Positions 21,440-32,070 of a DNA stretch of 64,000 nt are shown piece by piece. Numbering within the stretch: the first letter of the stretch is position 1; each line of letters opens with the position of its first letter. A program made the position numbers and the translations under genes. A model generated the notes under the pieces. The model had not been told where the DNA came from. It did not search any database and saw only the letters and a program-made list of their open reading frames with translations. Source of the DNA: Tenodera sinensis. Lineage: Eukaryota; Arthropoda; Insecta; Mantodea; Mantidae. Location of the stretch: assembly GCA_030765045.1 (NCBI GenBank), contig CM060971.1:123744680-123808679 (forward strand), in the 5' to 3' direction.

Positions 21440-22736
21440 ATGTCATGATTTTTTGTCCAGAAGTGAAATGCAACCGCTGATTTTTCTAATTGTTTACTCT
21501 TAATGTTTCTAACGTGTTCCTTGGATCTAATTTCTAAATTTCTTTTGGTTTTTCCTATGTATATTTCATTACAATCACTGCAATCAATTTGGTATATGCC
21601 AGATTTTTTGTTAGGTGGAATAGCATCTTTGATGTTTGAAAGTAGTAGGTTTTTTATGCAGTAATAGTTTACTGGTGCTAGCTGAATGTTGTATTTCTTG
21701 AACACCTTTTTAAATTTATCAAAGGCCCATGGATGATATGTGAATTTTTTGAATATCATTTTTTTTTTTTGCTGCTGTGAGAGTTGTGGTTTCTTTTAAT
21801 AATTTTTTTCTTTTCTGCTCGTTTTACCTTTTTATCTACTAATTCTTTGGGGAAGCCGTTTTTTTGTGCTATTTCAATTATTTTGTAATATTCTGTTTTA
21901 TATTGTTCTGCTGAAAGAGGGACGTTCACCAATCTATGTGTTAAACTATTGAAAATTGCTTGTTTGTGGCTTCTTGGATTGTAACTATTAGCTTTTATGT
22001 AGTTGTCTGTCTGCGTTGATTTTTTGTGAATACCAAAATTTATTCTATCCTTGTTTTTGATTAATTTTAGATCTAAAAATGGTAACTTATTATCTTTTTC
22101 TACTTCCACTGTGAAATTTATACTTTTGTCCTGTATGTTCAGAAGTTTTAATGCGTCGCTGATGTGTCTTTTTGAAACTATTGCAAATATGTCATCCACA
22201 TATCGCTGCCAGAGTTTGAACATCCATGGGAAACCTTTTGTGATTCTTATTTTCAATGAACTCATGTAGATATCTGCTAAGAATGGCGAGAGAGGGATGC
22301 CCATTGCTAAACCTGAAGTTTGACGGAAATACTTTGTTTGGAACTGGAAGAAATTTTGTTCTGTGCATAATTTGGTGAGTTCTATGTATTCTGCCATTTC
22401 TGACGATGACATTCCAAGTGATTTGAGCCAATTTTTGATCAGTGATGGGAGTTTTTCTATTGGTATACTGGGAAATAGTGACTTTACGTCAAAGGAGACA
22501 AGGGTGTCCTCTTCTGTTAATTTGAAGTCTTTGATGTGTTCTATTAGTTCATAACTGTTTCTTATGCTTAAACTTTCAAATTTAGGAAATGAATTAAATT
22601 TATTAGATAACCATTTTGCCAGTTTGTAAGTTGGTGAATCTATGCTGCTAATTATGGGTCTCATGGTGATGTCTGGCTTGTGTATTTTGGGTAAACCATA
22701 GATTCTGGATACGGTTGGATTATTCAAAGACTTCAA
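21440..22736 (-). pseudogene. Penelope-like element copy A: RT and N-terminal GIY-YIG
   Basis: The minus strand encodes a Penelope-type reverse transcriptase: SRIYGLPKIHKPD, DTLVSFDVKSLFPSIPI, QTSGLAMGIPLSPFLADIYM and the catalytic YVDDIFAIV (near 22190-22205), then LPFLDLKLIKN. The linker and GIY-YIG nuclease follow in another frame (KKSGIYQIDCSDCNEIYIGK). The shift falls at an A-run (21761-21772 as T on the plus strand). The coding sequence is cut at 21440 by LTR-1 and resumes at 16317. The 5' end is truncated at about 22736, where it meets copy B head to head. Penelope RT is related to telomerase; this copy is not functional as it stands. Confidence 0.92.
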
Positions 22737-23395
22737 GACTCTCACAGCAGCAAAAACAAAAATTATATTAAAAAAATTCACATATCATCCATGGGCCTTT
22801 GATAAATTTAAAAAGGTGTTCAAGGAATACGACATTCAGCTGGCAGCAGTAAACCATTACTCCATAAAAAACCTACTTCTTTCAAACATCAAAGATGCTA
22901 TTCCACCTAACAAAAAATCTGGCATATACCAAATTGAATGCAGTGATTGTAATGAAATATACATAGGAAAAACCAAAAGAAATTTAGAAATTAGATCCAA
23001 GGAACACGTTAGAAACATTGAGAGTAAACAATTAGAAAAATCAGCGGTTGCATTTCACTTTTGGACAAAAAATCATGAAATAAAGCTAGAACCGAAACTT
23101 CTCCAACACATAACCGGAAAACAAGAACTGTCCACATGGGAACAAATCTTTGTTTTAAAACATAGAAACCGATTATTTAATTTCGACATTCCTCAGAGAG
23201 ACATTTTCAGTAAGTTCATTGAACCACCACCAGAAGAAGCATCACCATCCGCACCATGAAACACCATGGAAACCCAGTTATTGTCCGGTTGATAATGGAG
23301 GAAAGTTAACCTTCGAAACGCGTCCCAGAAAAATATGTTGTAAGTGTTGTTCAGTGTTATTAATTAACGCACCTTCTAAATTAAATTAAATATGA
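22737..23395 (+). pseudogene. Penelope-like element copy B: GIY-YIG endonuclease and 3' end
   Basis: Opposite in direction to copy A and starting just before the RT-endonuclease linker. An open frame (22816-23259) gives the whole GIY-YIG part: SGIYQIECSDCNEIYIGKTK, the Arg of RNLEIRSKEH and the Glu of LSTWEQIFVLKH, which are the expected catalytic positions. It ends in PPPEEASPSAP. There is no RT, so it is a 5'-truncated copy. Its 3' end matches that of copy A (AGTGTTATTAATTAACGCACC). Confidence 0.9.
23287..23324 (+). ncRNA. hammerhead-ribozyme-like motif in Penelope copy B
   Basis: Identical in its core to 16071-16108: UUGAUAA box, GGAGG/CCUUC stem and GAAACGCGUC. That both copies share the altered box shows it was in the family master, not a private mutation. 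Confidence 0.4.
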
Positions 23396-23455
23396 CAACA
23401 CTGTTTTCAAACTTCTATGAAAGGAAGATAGGGAAAGAAATTTTAATTTTGAAAT

Positions 23456-24107
23456 TGGTGCTGTTTTTATAATAATATGTTGCTTTGTATGCGCTGAGCT
23501 ATGAGATTCTTTTTCTACCTCAGGTCGTGGTACTAGATGGAATGAACAAACACTCTATGTTTATTTCACTATATTACTTTATTAACACTTTTTCTTGTCT
23601 TTACACTTTCGTTGCACCAATTTATATTATATTGATAGTCTTTCCAGTTTTTTTTAACAACTTTAGAACAAAAGCTTCATGAAAGTTTAGTCAATTTTCT
23701 ACTCACATCCAAGAGCACTATAAAAACACGTCTTTTCATACCAAAGACACGGAAGCTATTAACTAAACAATTGGCACCTCTTCACATGATGCTACCTTCT
23801 TTTTGTGTACATCCGCGTATGCGTTCATCATATAGTTCGCATATTGTTAGGGAAGCGATCTTCAGCTATTCTCCCTTCACTTTCAATATTGAACACATAT
23901 AATTCTTTTATTTATACATATATATTAAATTTAAATATGGAAATATTTATGACGTCTTTAAACAAACTTAATTGTTTGTAACAATGAACAATAGCAACAC
24001 GTTTTCGTCACTCAACCAACTCGTACCAGCACCAAAAACAAATTACACTCTTAACAAATATTCACATAAATGATTTTCTTTTGGGGGTCTTACAATATCC
24101 TGTCTCA
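23456..24107 (-). repeat. 3' LTR of second Gypsy element (LTR-2)
   Basis: About 652 bp. In element orientation it starts TGAGACAGGATATTG and ends AAAAACAGCACCA. It is a diverged relative of LTR-1. The internal sequence next to it (CAAAACAAGGGGCATG on the element strand) is the same as beside the LTR-1 3' LTR. Its 5' partner is not in the window. Confidence 0.88.
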
Positions 24108-24350
24108 CATGCCCCTTGTTTTGTTTTTCAAGTTGTCACCTACATTTACAATCTTGAAACACAATACAACTTCTCCCTATTCCTCTAATACTTAATACTT
24201 TGTACAATACCCTTTTTTCTTTAGTCTTCTTTGCTGTGTGTTTTTGTCTTTTGTTTTGGCATGACACAGCATGTCTTTATAAATTTTACATATTCAGTTA
24301 CTACACAACACAACACCAAGAATATTCCTAAGTTTTTACATTTGACATTG

Positions 24351-24630
24351 CATCCTCTGATTGGTAATCAGAGGATATGGTCGGTGAATTTATTTTGATA
24401 ACTCTCCCGGTCAGGTCGGTGAGACCTGTAAACCAACGACAGGTGTGGTCCTCCAGACATTCTGGGGGTTGTGAGAGAGTGATGTGACTGCCAAAACATA
24501 AAAATATGGTGCTCTCTAAAAAGCCGTTACTATTACTGCTATTGCTCTCTTCAATATCATCAGTGAAAAATATTGGAGAGCAAGAGGATTAATGACTACA
24601 TTGTCAGAAATCCAGCATTAGCTAACAACA
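24351..24630 (+). mobile_element. retroposon S2, 5'-truncated copy 1
   Basis: A 280-bp insertion flanked by a perfect 13-bp duplication, ACATTTGACATTG (24338-24350 and 24631-24643). The uninterrupted site is present in LTR-1 near 17526. The last ~72 nt (ATCAGTGAAAAATATTGG to AGCTAACAACA) match the 3' end of the LINE at 37172-37243. The rest matches 28861-29400 and 33733-34197 in reverse. Confidence 0.95.
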
Positions 24631-25324
24631 ACATTTGACATTGACACAAATATTTAAGTGTATTATGGTTTATTGTGTGCCTTTTGACTTATGTTCTTTG
24701 TTATGAGGAGAGAAAAACAGGATACAAATCTTGAGCTTATGATTATAATCATATTTATGGCAATTTTATTCAGTTCTGTGTCTTCTTTGTCTTTCAAGCT
24801 TATTATGTATAGGCAGGTCGTTGAGTCAATCCTTAAACTCTGATGTTACTAATGATGCTATTATGACATTGGGTTCTTATTCATGGGCATTGCTTTTCTG
24901 ACTATGGTTTTTCTTGCTTCACTAATTGTCACCTCTGTATCTCTTATCTCTATAAGAGAAAATTTCTATATTTATAATTATTCTGCAACTTATTATTTTT
25001 CTTCTTAATTCACCCTCGACACCCTTGTGTCAAAAATATTTTCTCTTTGTCACCACAATTGATTCCTTTTTATTTTTGTCCTTGACATCCTTATGTCAAA
25101 AACATATCTTTTTTGTCGTTATAATTCACTTCTCTAATGACAATCAGTATTCTCATCTGTCCTTGTTGACATTGCTCTCAGTGGTCATTATAGCCAATGA
25201 CTATGTTGATTTCCTTTCTTGTTGTATTTTCCAACCTGTATATAATTTTCTATAAGAAACCCATTAAAAATTATTATTTTTCATCATCTCTACTGTTCCT
25301 GCCTTACATGTTTGTTGGCAAAGA

Positions 25325-26342
25325 CTATTTGGTCCTTTCTTTGTATGGTTTTAATTTGTTTTTATGGTATCTTCCTGCCAACTTGCCATTTGTATTCTGT
25401 AGCTCATACGTATGGTCACCCAGCTGTTTTGTTATGACCAGCGGTCCAGTGTACAGTAGTTCCATTTTCCCAGATCTTTTTTCAGATGCCTTGGATGCTT
25501 TGTGCCTTCTTAGGAGCACCTTTTCTCCAATTTGTGGGGACCATTTCCTGATGAACCTTTTTACTTTATTTCTCCCTTTTTCCGCTTTTAGCTGCAACCT
25601 CCTGAATGCCAATTGACATTTTTCCTTTTCTGTCAATTGCCTTTGAGCAGCCATCGTAGTGTCGATGTCAATTGTCAGTCCCATAGGTTTTGTGTTGGTC
25701 ATCAGTTCGATTGGGGCGAACTTGGTCATGGGGTTCACTGAATTGTTAATCACCTCCTCTATGTAACTGCGTTTTTCCGTCCAGGAAGTGTGGTCTCTGT
25801 GGCTGAGTAGGCGGAAATATATTGATATATCCTTCATTGTCCTTTCTGTTGGATTTCCTTGAGGATAATATGCCGATGAATAATATAATTTTATTCCCAA
25901 TGTTCGTAAGGTGTCCTGGAACAGTTTACTCCTATGCATTGTTGCATTATCAGAAAGAATAGCTTTTATATTCCCATATCTTGGAATATAATCTTTTAAC
26001 GATTTTGTTCAGGCAAGTCCTACTTTTGATGTTCCTGATGGGGTATATCTTAGTAAATTTTGTAAAAACGTCAAACATGATGAAGATATATCTGTTTCCA
26101 TCTTTCCCCCTTGGTAGCTCGCCATGTTCATCGATGCATACCAGTGCATTTTTCTCATCTCTCAAGATGGATTGTGAAACGATATCATATCTTACATTGA
26201 TTGGCTTGGCCTTCTGACATAGGCCGCATGAGGAAATTAACTTCCTGACTATCGTTTCAGGTATGTGACTTTCCGATTTTAACCTGGACAATAAGTGACT
26301 AAATATGTTTTCCTTGCCTGGGATATGTCTGACCTCTGTCAT
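25325..26342 (-). pseudogene. Gypsy integrase (LTR-2)
   Basis: Two frames joined by a one-base shift near 25950-25975. The first part (26342-25950) has an H2C2-type stretch (SSCGLCQKAKP), then the first catalytic Asp in LVCIDEHGELPRGKDGNRY. The second (25939-25325) has the second Asp in a SDNATMHRSK context and the Glu in QGNPTERTMK. It ends with a chromodomain-less basic tail (LLYTGPLVITKQ). All three D,D-E residues are present, so apart from the shift the domain is well preserved. It would insert element cDNA. Confidence 0.9.
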
Positions 26343-26373
26343 GCGACGTTATTTCATGTATGTACCTCGAGAT

Positions 26374-26866
26374 TTAGGAGTTGGTTAGCTTGCATTTTTG
26401 GATGAAGGACAGGCTGACATGATCGGTATATATAATTATTTTATAGTAGTAGATATATTGTCTGAACTTTTGTAACACAAAATGGATTGCACCTATTTCT
26501 AATTCCGTTATACAGGCATTGGCTTCTATCTTGGTTAGAAATCTAGAAGCTGTGGCAATTACATGTTTGTTGCCATCTGCATCTTCTTGTGCTAATATTG
26601 CTCCATACGAGTGCGCACTAGCATCAGTATATATTAGAAAAGGTGACTTTTGGATCTGGTCGTTCCAGGAGAATACTGTGTTTAAAAAGTTCTTTGATTT
26701 TCTCAAAGGCTACCTGGTGTTCGGCATTCCATTCCCACTTAGTGTCCTTTCTCAACAGTTCCCTAAGGGGTACTAATTCCTTAGTGTAGTTAATCACAAA
26801 TTTTGACTGGTACTGTAGAATGCCCAGAAACCTTCTTAATTGTTTCAAGTTACGTGGAGGTGGTAT
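26374..26866 (-). pseudogene. Gypsy RT C-terminus and RNase H (LTR-2)
   Basis: The frame at 26866-26624 has RNLKQLRRFLGILQYQSKFV and KWEWNAEHQVAFEKIKELF, the connection region of Gypsy RT. An overlapping frame to 26374 carries the RNase H start YTDASAHSYGAILAQ and IIIYTDHVSLSFI. The frames are offset, so at least one shift is present. Codons for IPPPRNLK continue upstream across the TIR element at 27353. Confidence 0.88.
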
Positions 26867-27352
26867 AGGTTGCGCGTTTGTTCTTGACGAATGACCTTGA
26901 GCAGAAATCCAGTGAGTAGGCCTACCCTTAATAAACAGGTCAGCAAATGTTTATGCTACGATAACAGACACCTCTGTTTTCCTCTGTCGCACTTGTGTAC
27001 ACAGTCGACTACAAAAGTTTTGTGCGGTACGGATGTGTACATGCAACGAAAATAACAGTAATTCAGACAAAGAAGAAGACGAGGGATAAATGTCGAGAAT
27101 AGAAGAAATGCAATAAAGTTAAGTGGAAACAGTTATAGAGGTATAGTGTATAATACGTGTGGCTGATATTACTGGAAGTGCGATAAATTGATTTGTAGTG
27201 CTGTACTACTTCAGCTCAGAAGCATGTGCGTCATCTCACTGCAGACTGTACCTCCTATCTTTCGATGCTAACGTTCCCGCAAAAGCTGAGTAGTGACTCG
27301 CGTTCAACCTTTCATATAAAATTTTCATTCGTCAAGAAGTAACGCACGACCT
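26867..27352. mobile_element. 486-bp non-coding TIR element (MITE-like)
   Basis: It interrupts the Gypsy RT frame exactly: removing it and one GTAT copy restores an IECIPPPRN reading. The ends are inverted repeats about 28 bp long (AGGTTGCGCGTTTGTTCTTG and, inverted, AGGTCGTGCGTTACTTCTTG, then ACGAATGA in both). The duplication is GTAT at 26863-26866 and 27353-27356 (or 5 bp GTATA if the end is shifted). No transposase is coded. The superfamily is unknown; a 4-bp duplication would fit Sola-type elements. Confidence 0.85.
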
Positions 27353-27356
27353 GTAT

Positions 27357-27466
27357 ACACTCTATGGCCTGGACTCTCTCTGATTAGGTTGTATACCATC
27401 AAGCGTAATGATGTGGCCTAGAAAGTCTGCCTCTTTAACAAAGAATTCACACTTCTCCAAGTTCAG
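27357..27466 (-). pseudogene. Gypsy RT fragment upstream of the TIR insertion (LTR-2)
   Basis: The minus strand reads LNLEKCEFFVKEADFLGH and IITLDGIQPNQ, the block after the catalytic YxDD in Gypsy RT (LEKCEFFxxEVxFLGHxIS). It runs into the minisatellite just before LNLEK, so the catalytic part of RT is gone. Confidence 0.85.
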
Positions 27467-28262
27467 TTCGCCTTGCTCTCCTCTGAAAATGTCAGTTCCT
27501 TTCCTGATTGGCACTGATCACATGGTCATGTCGCCTCGCTCTCCCCTCAAAATGTCAGTTCCTTTCCTGATTGGCACTGATCACATGGTCATGTCGCCTT
27601 GCTCTCCCCTCAAAATATCAGTTCCTCTCCTGATTGGCACTGATCACATAGTCATGTCGCCTCGCTCTCCCCTCAAAATGTCAGTTCCTTTCCTGATTGG
27701 CACTGATCACATGGTCATGTTGCCTCGCTCTCCCCTCAAAATATCAGTTCCTCTCCTGATTGGCACTGATTACATGGTCATGTCACCTCTCTCTCCCCTC
27801 AAAATGTCAGTTCCTCTCCTGATTGGCACTGATTACATGGTCATGTCACCTCGCTCTCCCCTTTCCTGATTGGCACTGATCACATGGTCATGTTGCCTCG
27901 CTCTCCCCTCAAAATGTCAGTTCCTTTCCTGATTGGCACTGATCATATGGTCATGTCACCTCTCTCTCCCCTCAAAATGTCAGTTCCTTTCCTGATTGGC
28001 ACTAATCACATGGTCATGTCGCCTCACTCTCCCCTCAAAATGTCAGTTCCTTTCCTGATTGGCACTGATCACATGGTCATGTCACATCGCTCTCCCCTCA
28101 AAATGTCAGTTCCTTTCCTGATTGGCACTGATCACTTGGTCATGTCACATCGCTCTCCCCTCAAAATATCAGTTCCTCTCCTGATTGGCACTGATTACAT
28201 GGTCATGTCGCCTTGCTCTCCCCTCAAAATATCAGTTCCTCTCTTGATTGGCACTGATTATA
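27466..28262. repeat. 63-bp minisatellite, about 12.5 units
   Basis: Units contain CTCTCCCCTCAAAATGTCAG, TTGGCACTGATCACATGG and TCATGTCGCC. One unit near 27855-27870 has a deletion. As the unit is 21 codons, the plus strand is open over 27408-27869 and 27884-28303 with a 21-residue repeat (around KMSVPFLIGTDHMVM), broken only at the deleted unit. No domain or start context supports a real protein. Confidence 0.95.
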
Positions 28263-28289
28263 ATAACAAAAGAGTATTTGCAAATGGTA

Positions 28290-28720
28290 AAACAAGTTGT
28301 TAGAAATAAATTGTACTTTAAGAAGATCTACATTTTGTGATTAGCAAAATTTTGTCTCTTATGGATTACCAGTTATACAAGTCATTGAAAATGAAGAGGA
28401 CTTCAAGAGATTATAACAAAAAATTCAACATATACATTTAATTTATTATGAAAATATCTTAAACAGGTGGTATTTTAAATTGTTTGACCCGTCTTGGAGA
28501 AAATAAAACGTGTTAAAGAATGTTCCATGTAAATTTTTGTCAAATTCTTTGCATGGCATCCTTGAAAGACAGGCATACATTATTCAAAACATGCTTTTTT
28601 GGGTTCAGGAAGACCTAAAAACATGTATTTTGAGTGATATCTTGGTATCAATATTTCCTTTCTAACTAGTGTAGAAAGTAAAAATTAAGTTTTTTGTGTT
28701 GGTCTTATGGTTTCCTGTTT
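28290..28720 (+). repeat. dispersed repeat R-A, copy 1
   Basis: It shares blocks such as AAGATCTACA, ACCAGTTATACAA, GACTTC and a CCTAAAAACATGTATTTTG-like stretch, in the same order, with 48210-48690 and with the sequence either side of the Gypsy element at 40690 and 44600. It is diverged and codes for nothing recognised. Confidence 0.65.
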
Positions 28721-28860
28721 GCAGAAAATTCAATAATAACACAGAGGATGTAGGAGAGCTTTTACACACTATTTAACATATGCATTTTACCTGAAAACAC
28801 ATGTTAACATATTTATTCAGAGCCATTTTTCATAACATCAAAATTAGCAATTTTTTTTAA

Positions 28861-29400
28861 TGTTAGCTAATGCTGAATTGCTGACAATGAAGTCATTAAT
28901 TCTCTTGCTCTCCAATATTTTTCATTGATGATATTGAAGAGAGCAATAGCAGTAATAGTAACCGCTTTTTAGAGAGCACCATATTTTTATGTTTTGGCGG
29001 TCACATCACTCTCTCACAACCCCCAGAATGTCTGGAGGACCACACCTGTCGTTGGTTTACGGGTCTCACCGACCTGACCGGGAGAGTTATCAAAATAAAT
29101 TCACCGACCATATCCTCTGATTACCAATCAGAGGACATATTACATGCCATGACAGGTCAGCATGTTAGGGGTTAAGATTTTATAGAGAAATTATAGAAAT
29201 GGAGAGGTTGGAAAAATGACTCCCTAGCCCTCGGGAACCCTAATAGCATCGGGGTCGGAAGAGAACAAGAGATGACCAAGGTATGGTCAGATAGAAAAGT
29301 TACAGTGAGGAGCAAAACACCGGTAAGTGGAAGTAATGTTCTGCTCAGCTTGGGTACCTTGTGGTCGCCATTCACATATCCCCTAGACGGAGACCCCTGA
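28861..29400 (-). mobile_element. retroposon S2, full-length copy 2
   Basis: About 540 bp. In its own direction it starts TCAGGGGTCTCCGTCTAGGG (also the 5' limit of copy 3), carries a body with GGTCGGTGAATTTATTTTG and GTGGTCCTCCAGACATTCTG, and ends with the LINE-like 3' tail at 28861. No clear pol III boxes were found, and it does not resemble tRNA, 5S or 7SL heads that I know. A 67-codon frame at 29172-29375 is kept in copy 3. Confidence 0.8.
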
Positions 29401-29689
29401 GTCTTCTATTGTAAATGTACACAATATATTTATAAATTACTAGTGTTGTAACACAGGTACCTATTAAAGAATGTTCAACACGTCATGACAAACTTGCTGA
29501 CACCCTGGTTATTTCTCATCTATCTGTATTTCATAACAGCTTTACACTGGTAGACCAACTGCTTGTGATGTAGTGTATGAATGATGCATACAGAACATGT
29601 TCCTTCTTCAGTTCTCATGAATAAATGTTTGGTTTAACTCATGCACCTTGAAAACATGCCAAAAGTTAAATCTAGTTTAAATTGTGTCT

Positions 29690-31260
29690 TCAGCAGTAGG
29701 TAGACAAACTTAAAAACATGTTCGCCACCATCAGTGAAGTATTATTTTGCCAACCATGTGGAAAAGCAGTAAGTCCAGATCAGTGTGCACAAGTCACTCA
29801 ACATTTATCTTGAAATAAACATATTGGTGTTGCAATTTGTATAAATTTACAGTTATTGATAGGTGAACCTTCTTCAAGTGTAGGACAATCAAAGTGTTCT
29901 TGGTATTATTAGATTTATGCAGAGCATTTGTTGTATCCAATATCTCACTCAAAAAAGTAAATAATGTTCAACTTAGAAACTTTTTGACAAGGTATATTGA
30001 CACTGAACTTCCTGATGAATCAACATTAAGAAAGTACTACCTTCCAAAGTACTACAATGAAACTTTGCAAAACATTAGGGCAGCTTGTGAAAATTAGAGA
30101 CTTTGGTTGAGCGTTGATGAAACCCAAGATTCCAGTTTCAGAAAAATAGGAAATTTTCCAATAGAACATAGGTTCTGGGCCTGTAGGCCTGGTCCAGTCA
30201 ATGAATTAGCTTCTGAAGTCTTGCCCAGGACTCTGTTGGGCATCTTCAGAGAAGGTAGCTCCTGGCTGGTTAATAACTAGATGGCCTACAAACCTGGGAA
30301 CTACATTCTATTGGATCAACACTGGCTGTGAAAGCCTAAGCATGTATGATAGGAAATTTTGTTGTTGGTGTAATGAAAAAGACAAAATAGCTAATCAGCA
30401 GTAATATTTGGTGGTATGAAAAGAACTATCTGTAGCAAATGATGATTGTAAAGTTATTCAATTAAACTATGCATACAATATGGCCAAATGGTACAAAATA
30501 CAGCTTATTATTCTTTCTCACAGATGGTCAAAATACATGATAGAAGTAGGTCAAGTCCTATCCCTGAGTTTTCTAAAAATGATTCATATCACTTGTATAG
30601 TTCATGCCCTTCATAGATTATGTGAATGTATCAGACATCTATATCCCAATATAGTAGACTTGTACCAAATAGGAAAAGAAAAATCTTAGAGAAAAAAGTT
30701 CCATCTCCCTCTTTTTCCTGTGTCACATGCTGGGACACTTGGCTAAGTGCAGTTTTGTACTTTGGAACACATTTTGAAGTTTTGTATCTCTTGTAAATGA
30801 ATTGGACAAAAGTGATGTGACATCTGTTGGAAAAGTTAAGGGTTTATTGAAAGATGGCCAAATAAAAAATTGATTTGACATTCATATCTACAAATCTAAA
30901 CTTTCTAAGCTACTCTATACAAAATCTAGAAACTTGAGGAAATTTGTTGAGTACAGCACCTAAGGAGGCGTGGACTGTTAAAATGAAAATTAATTTGTTA
31001 CCAGGCTGAAAGTACTAATAGACAAATTTAATGTTTGAGAAAAACAAAGGTTTTCAAAAGCTGTGTAGAGTAGTTCAAGTCATGGAGGGTAAACAAGTAG
31101 TGATCTAGACTGTGTGAGTGTTAAGACATGCCTTTGTTTAAATGTGCAAGTCTGACATTTTGTCATGTGGAAAGATCATTTTCACAATATAAATGCACTA
31201 TTTAGAGACAATCGCCATGCATTTGTCATGGATAATAATTTGGATTCCTTTTTCTAAGTG
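29690..31260 (+). pseudogene. hAT-like transposase (CGGBP1-type), decayed
   Basis: The plus strand first shows a C2H2/BED-like finger (LFCQPCGKAVSPDQCAQVTQ then HLS-NKH) from about 29718. At 29894-30097 it reads LDLCRAFVVSNISLKKVN, RNFLTRYIDTELPDESTLRK and YYNETLQNIRAACEN, followed by LWLSVDETQDSS. The part at 30560-30690 has MIHITCIVHALHRLCECIRH, the conserved THxAHALHR block, and about 31160-31250 has ERSFSQYKCILRDNRHAF-like residues, the C-terminal dimerisation block. Frameshifts separate all of these. The layout is that of an insect hAT group related to CGG-binding protein 1. TIRs were not found. Confidence 0.8.
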
Positions 31261-31490
31261 AGGGAAAGTTTGTGAAATATGTCATACTAAACTATCATAC
31301 ATTTGTAATGCTGGTTTATTTGGCCCAAGAAACTACAAACTATGCATTTGGTGTGAAATGCTGGCATAGAATAGCATAGGAAGTTGTTGATTAATGGCAT
31401 GCATTTGATGACTAAGATTTGTGTATGTTCTTCAGATAATGCATTGTGGATGAGCTCGCAAATCACCTAAGTGGCAGACGGGAGCAAGTA

Positions 31491-31645
31491 GAAGTGCAAT
31501 CATCATAGTGTCGAGGGATGTTTGTGTACATCATGGACCTAACTCAAGCCAGACACAGGTCAAACTGAAGTGCAATCATCATAGTGTCGAGGGATGTTTG
31601 TGTACATCCTGGACCTAACTCAAGCCAGGTACAGGTCAAACTGAA
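31491..31645 (+). repeat. 76-bp tandem duplication
   Basis: Two copies, the second starting at 31568, beginning AAGTGCAATCATCATAGTGT and ending CACAGGTCAAACTG or a close variant. Few differences, so it is recent. No gene. Confidence 0.9.
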
Positions 31646-32070
31646 GACATTTAACATTACGTAGCGATAGGTGAAAGTGTTACTAACAACGGTGTGTGGC
31701 ATTATTGGTTTAAAACAGTGCATGCATCTGAGAAATTGAAAATGTACAGTTTCATTTTGATATGTTTACCAGGTATGCAAAACGTAAAGTAAGTGGAGCT
31801 TATGTTATTTTAACAAGTTCCTCAAACGTTTTTTAACGTTTTATGAAAAAACAAACTATTAACAGTAAAGCAATATAATTCTAAAGGTTTTAACATATTG
31901 AAGTTGTGAGTGGATTGACACAATAGTTTCTCTTAAGTTTATACTCTGAACATGTGACCAAGACATTAATGTTCTGGAAGGGGATTCCCTAGCTCTGTGC
32001 TTCACTATATCATTACTCTCTGTGAATGTTTTACCATACTGTACTATTACCTTGTCACTGCACTGCACAT

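Larger units (their letters stand above)
16314..21443 (-). mobile_element. LTR retrotransposon LTR-1, gag-only derivative
   Basis: A complete insertion about 5.1 kb long inside Penelope copy A, with a 4-bp target duplication, two near-identical LTRs, a primer binding site, a long gag frame and a polypurine tract. Protease, RT, RNase H and nearly all of integrase are missing. The stretch after gag (about 18300-18480) matches the last integrase codons of the related element at 23456-27480, so pol was lost by internal deletion. It could be moved only in trans. LTR similarity makes it one of the youngest insertions here. Confidence 0.92.
23456..27480 (-). mobile_element. Ty3/Gypsy element LTR-2, 5'-truncated
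   Basis: On the minus strand the order is RT, RNase H, integrase, a ~1.2-kb untranslated region and the 3' LTR, which is the Gypsy order. Gag, protease and most of RT are lost: the RT ends at about 27466 where a 63-bp minisatellite begins. Two later insertions lie inside it (S2 at 24351-24630 and a TIR element at 26867-27352). Confidence 0.9.

Noticed and set aside
27408..28303. 21-residue repeat protein
   Set aside because: Explained by a 63-bp tandem array; one deleted unit breaks the frame and no domain is recognised.
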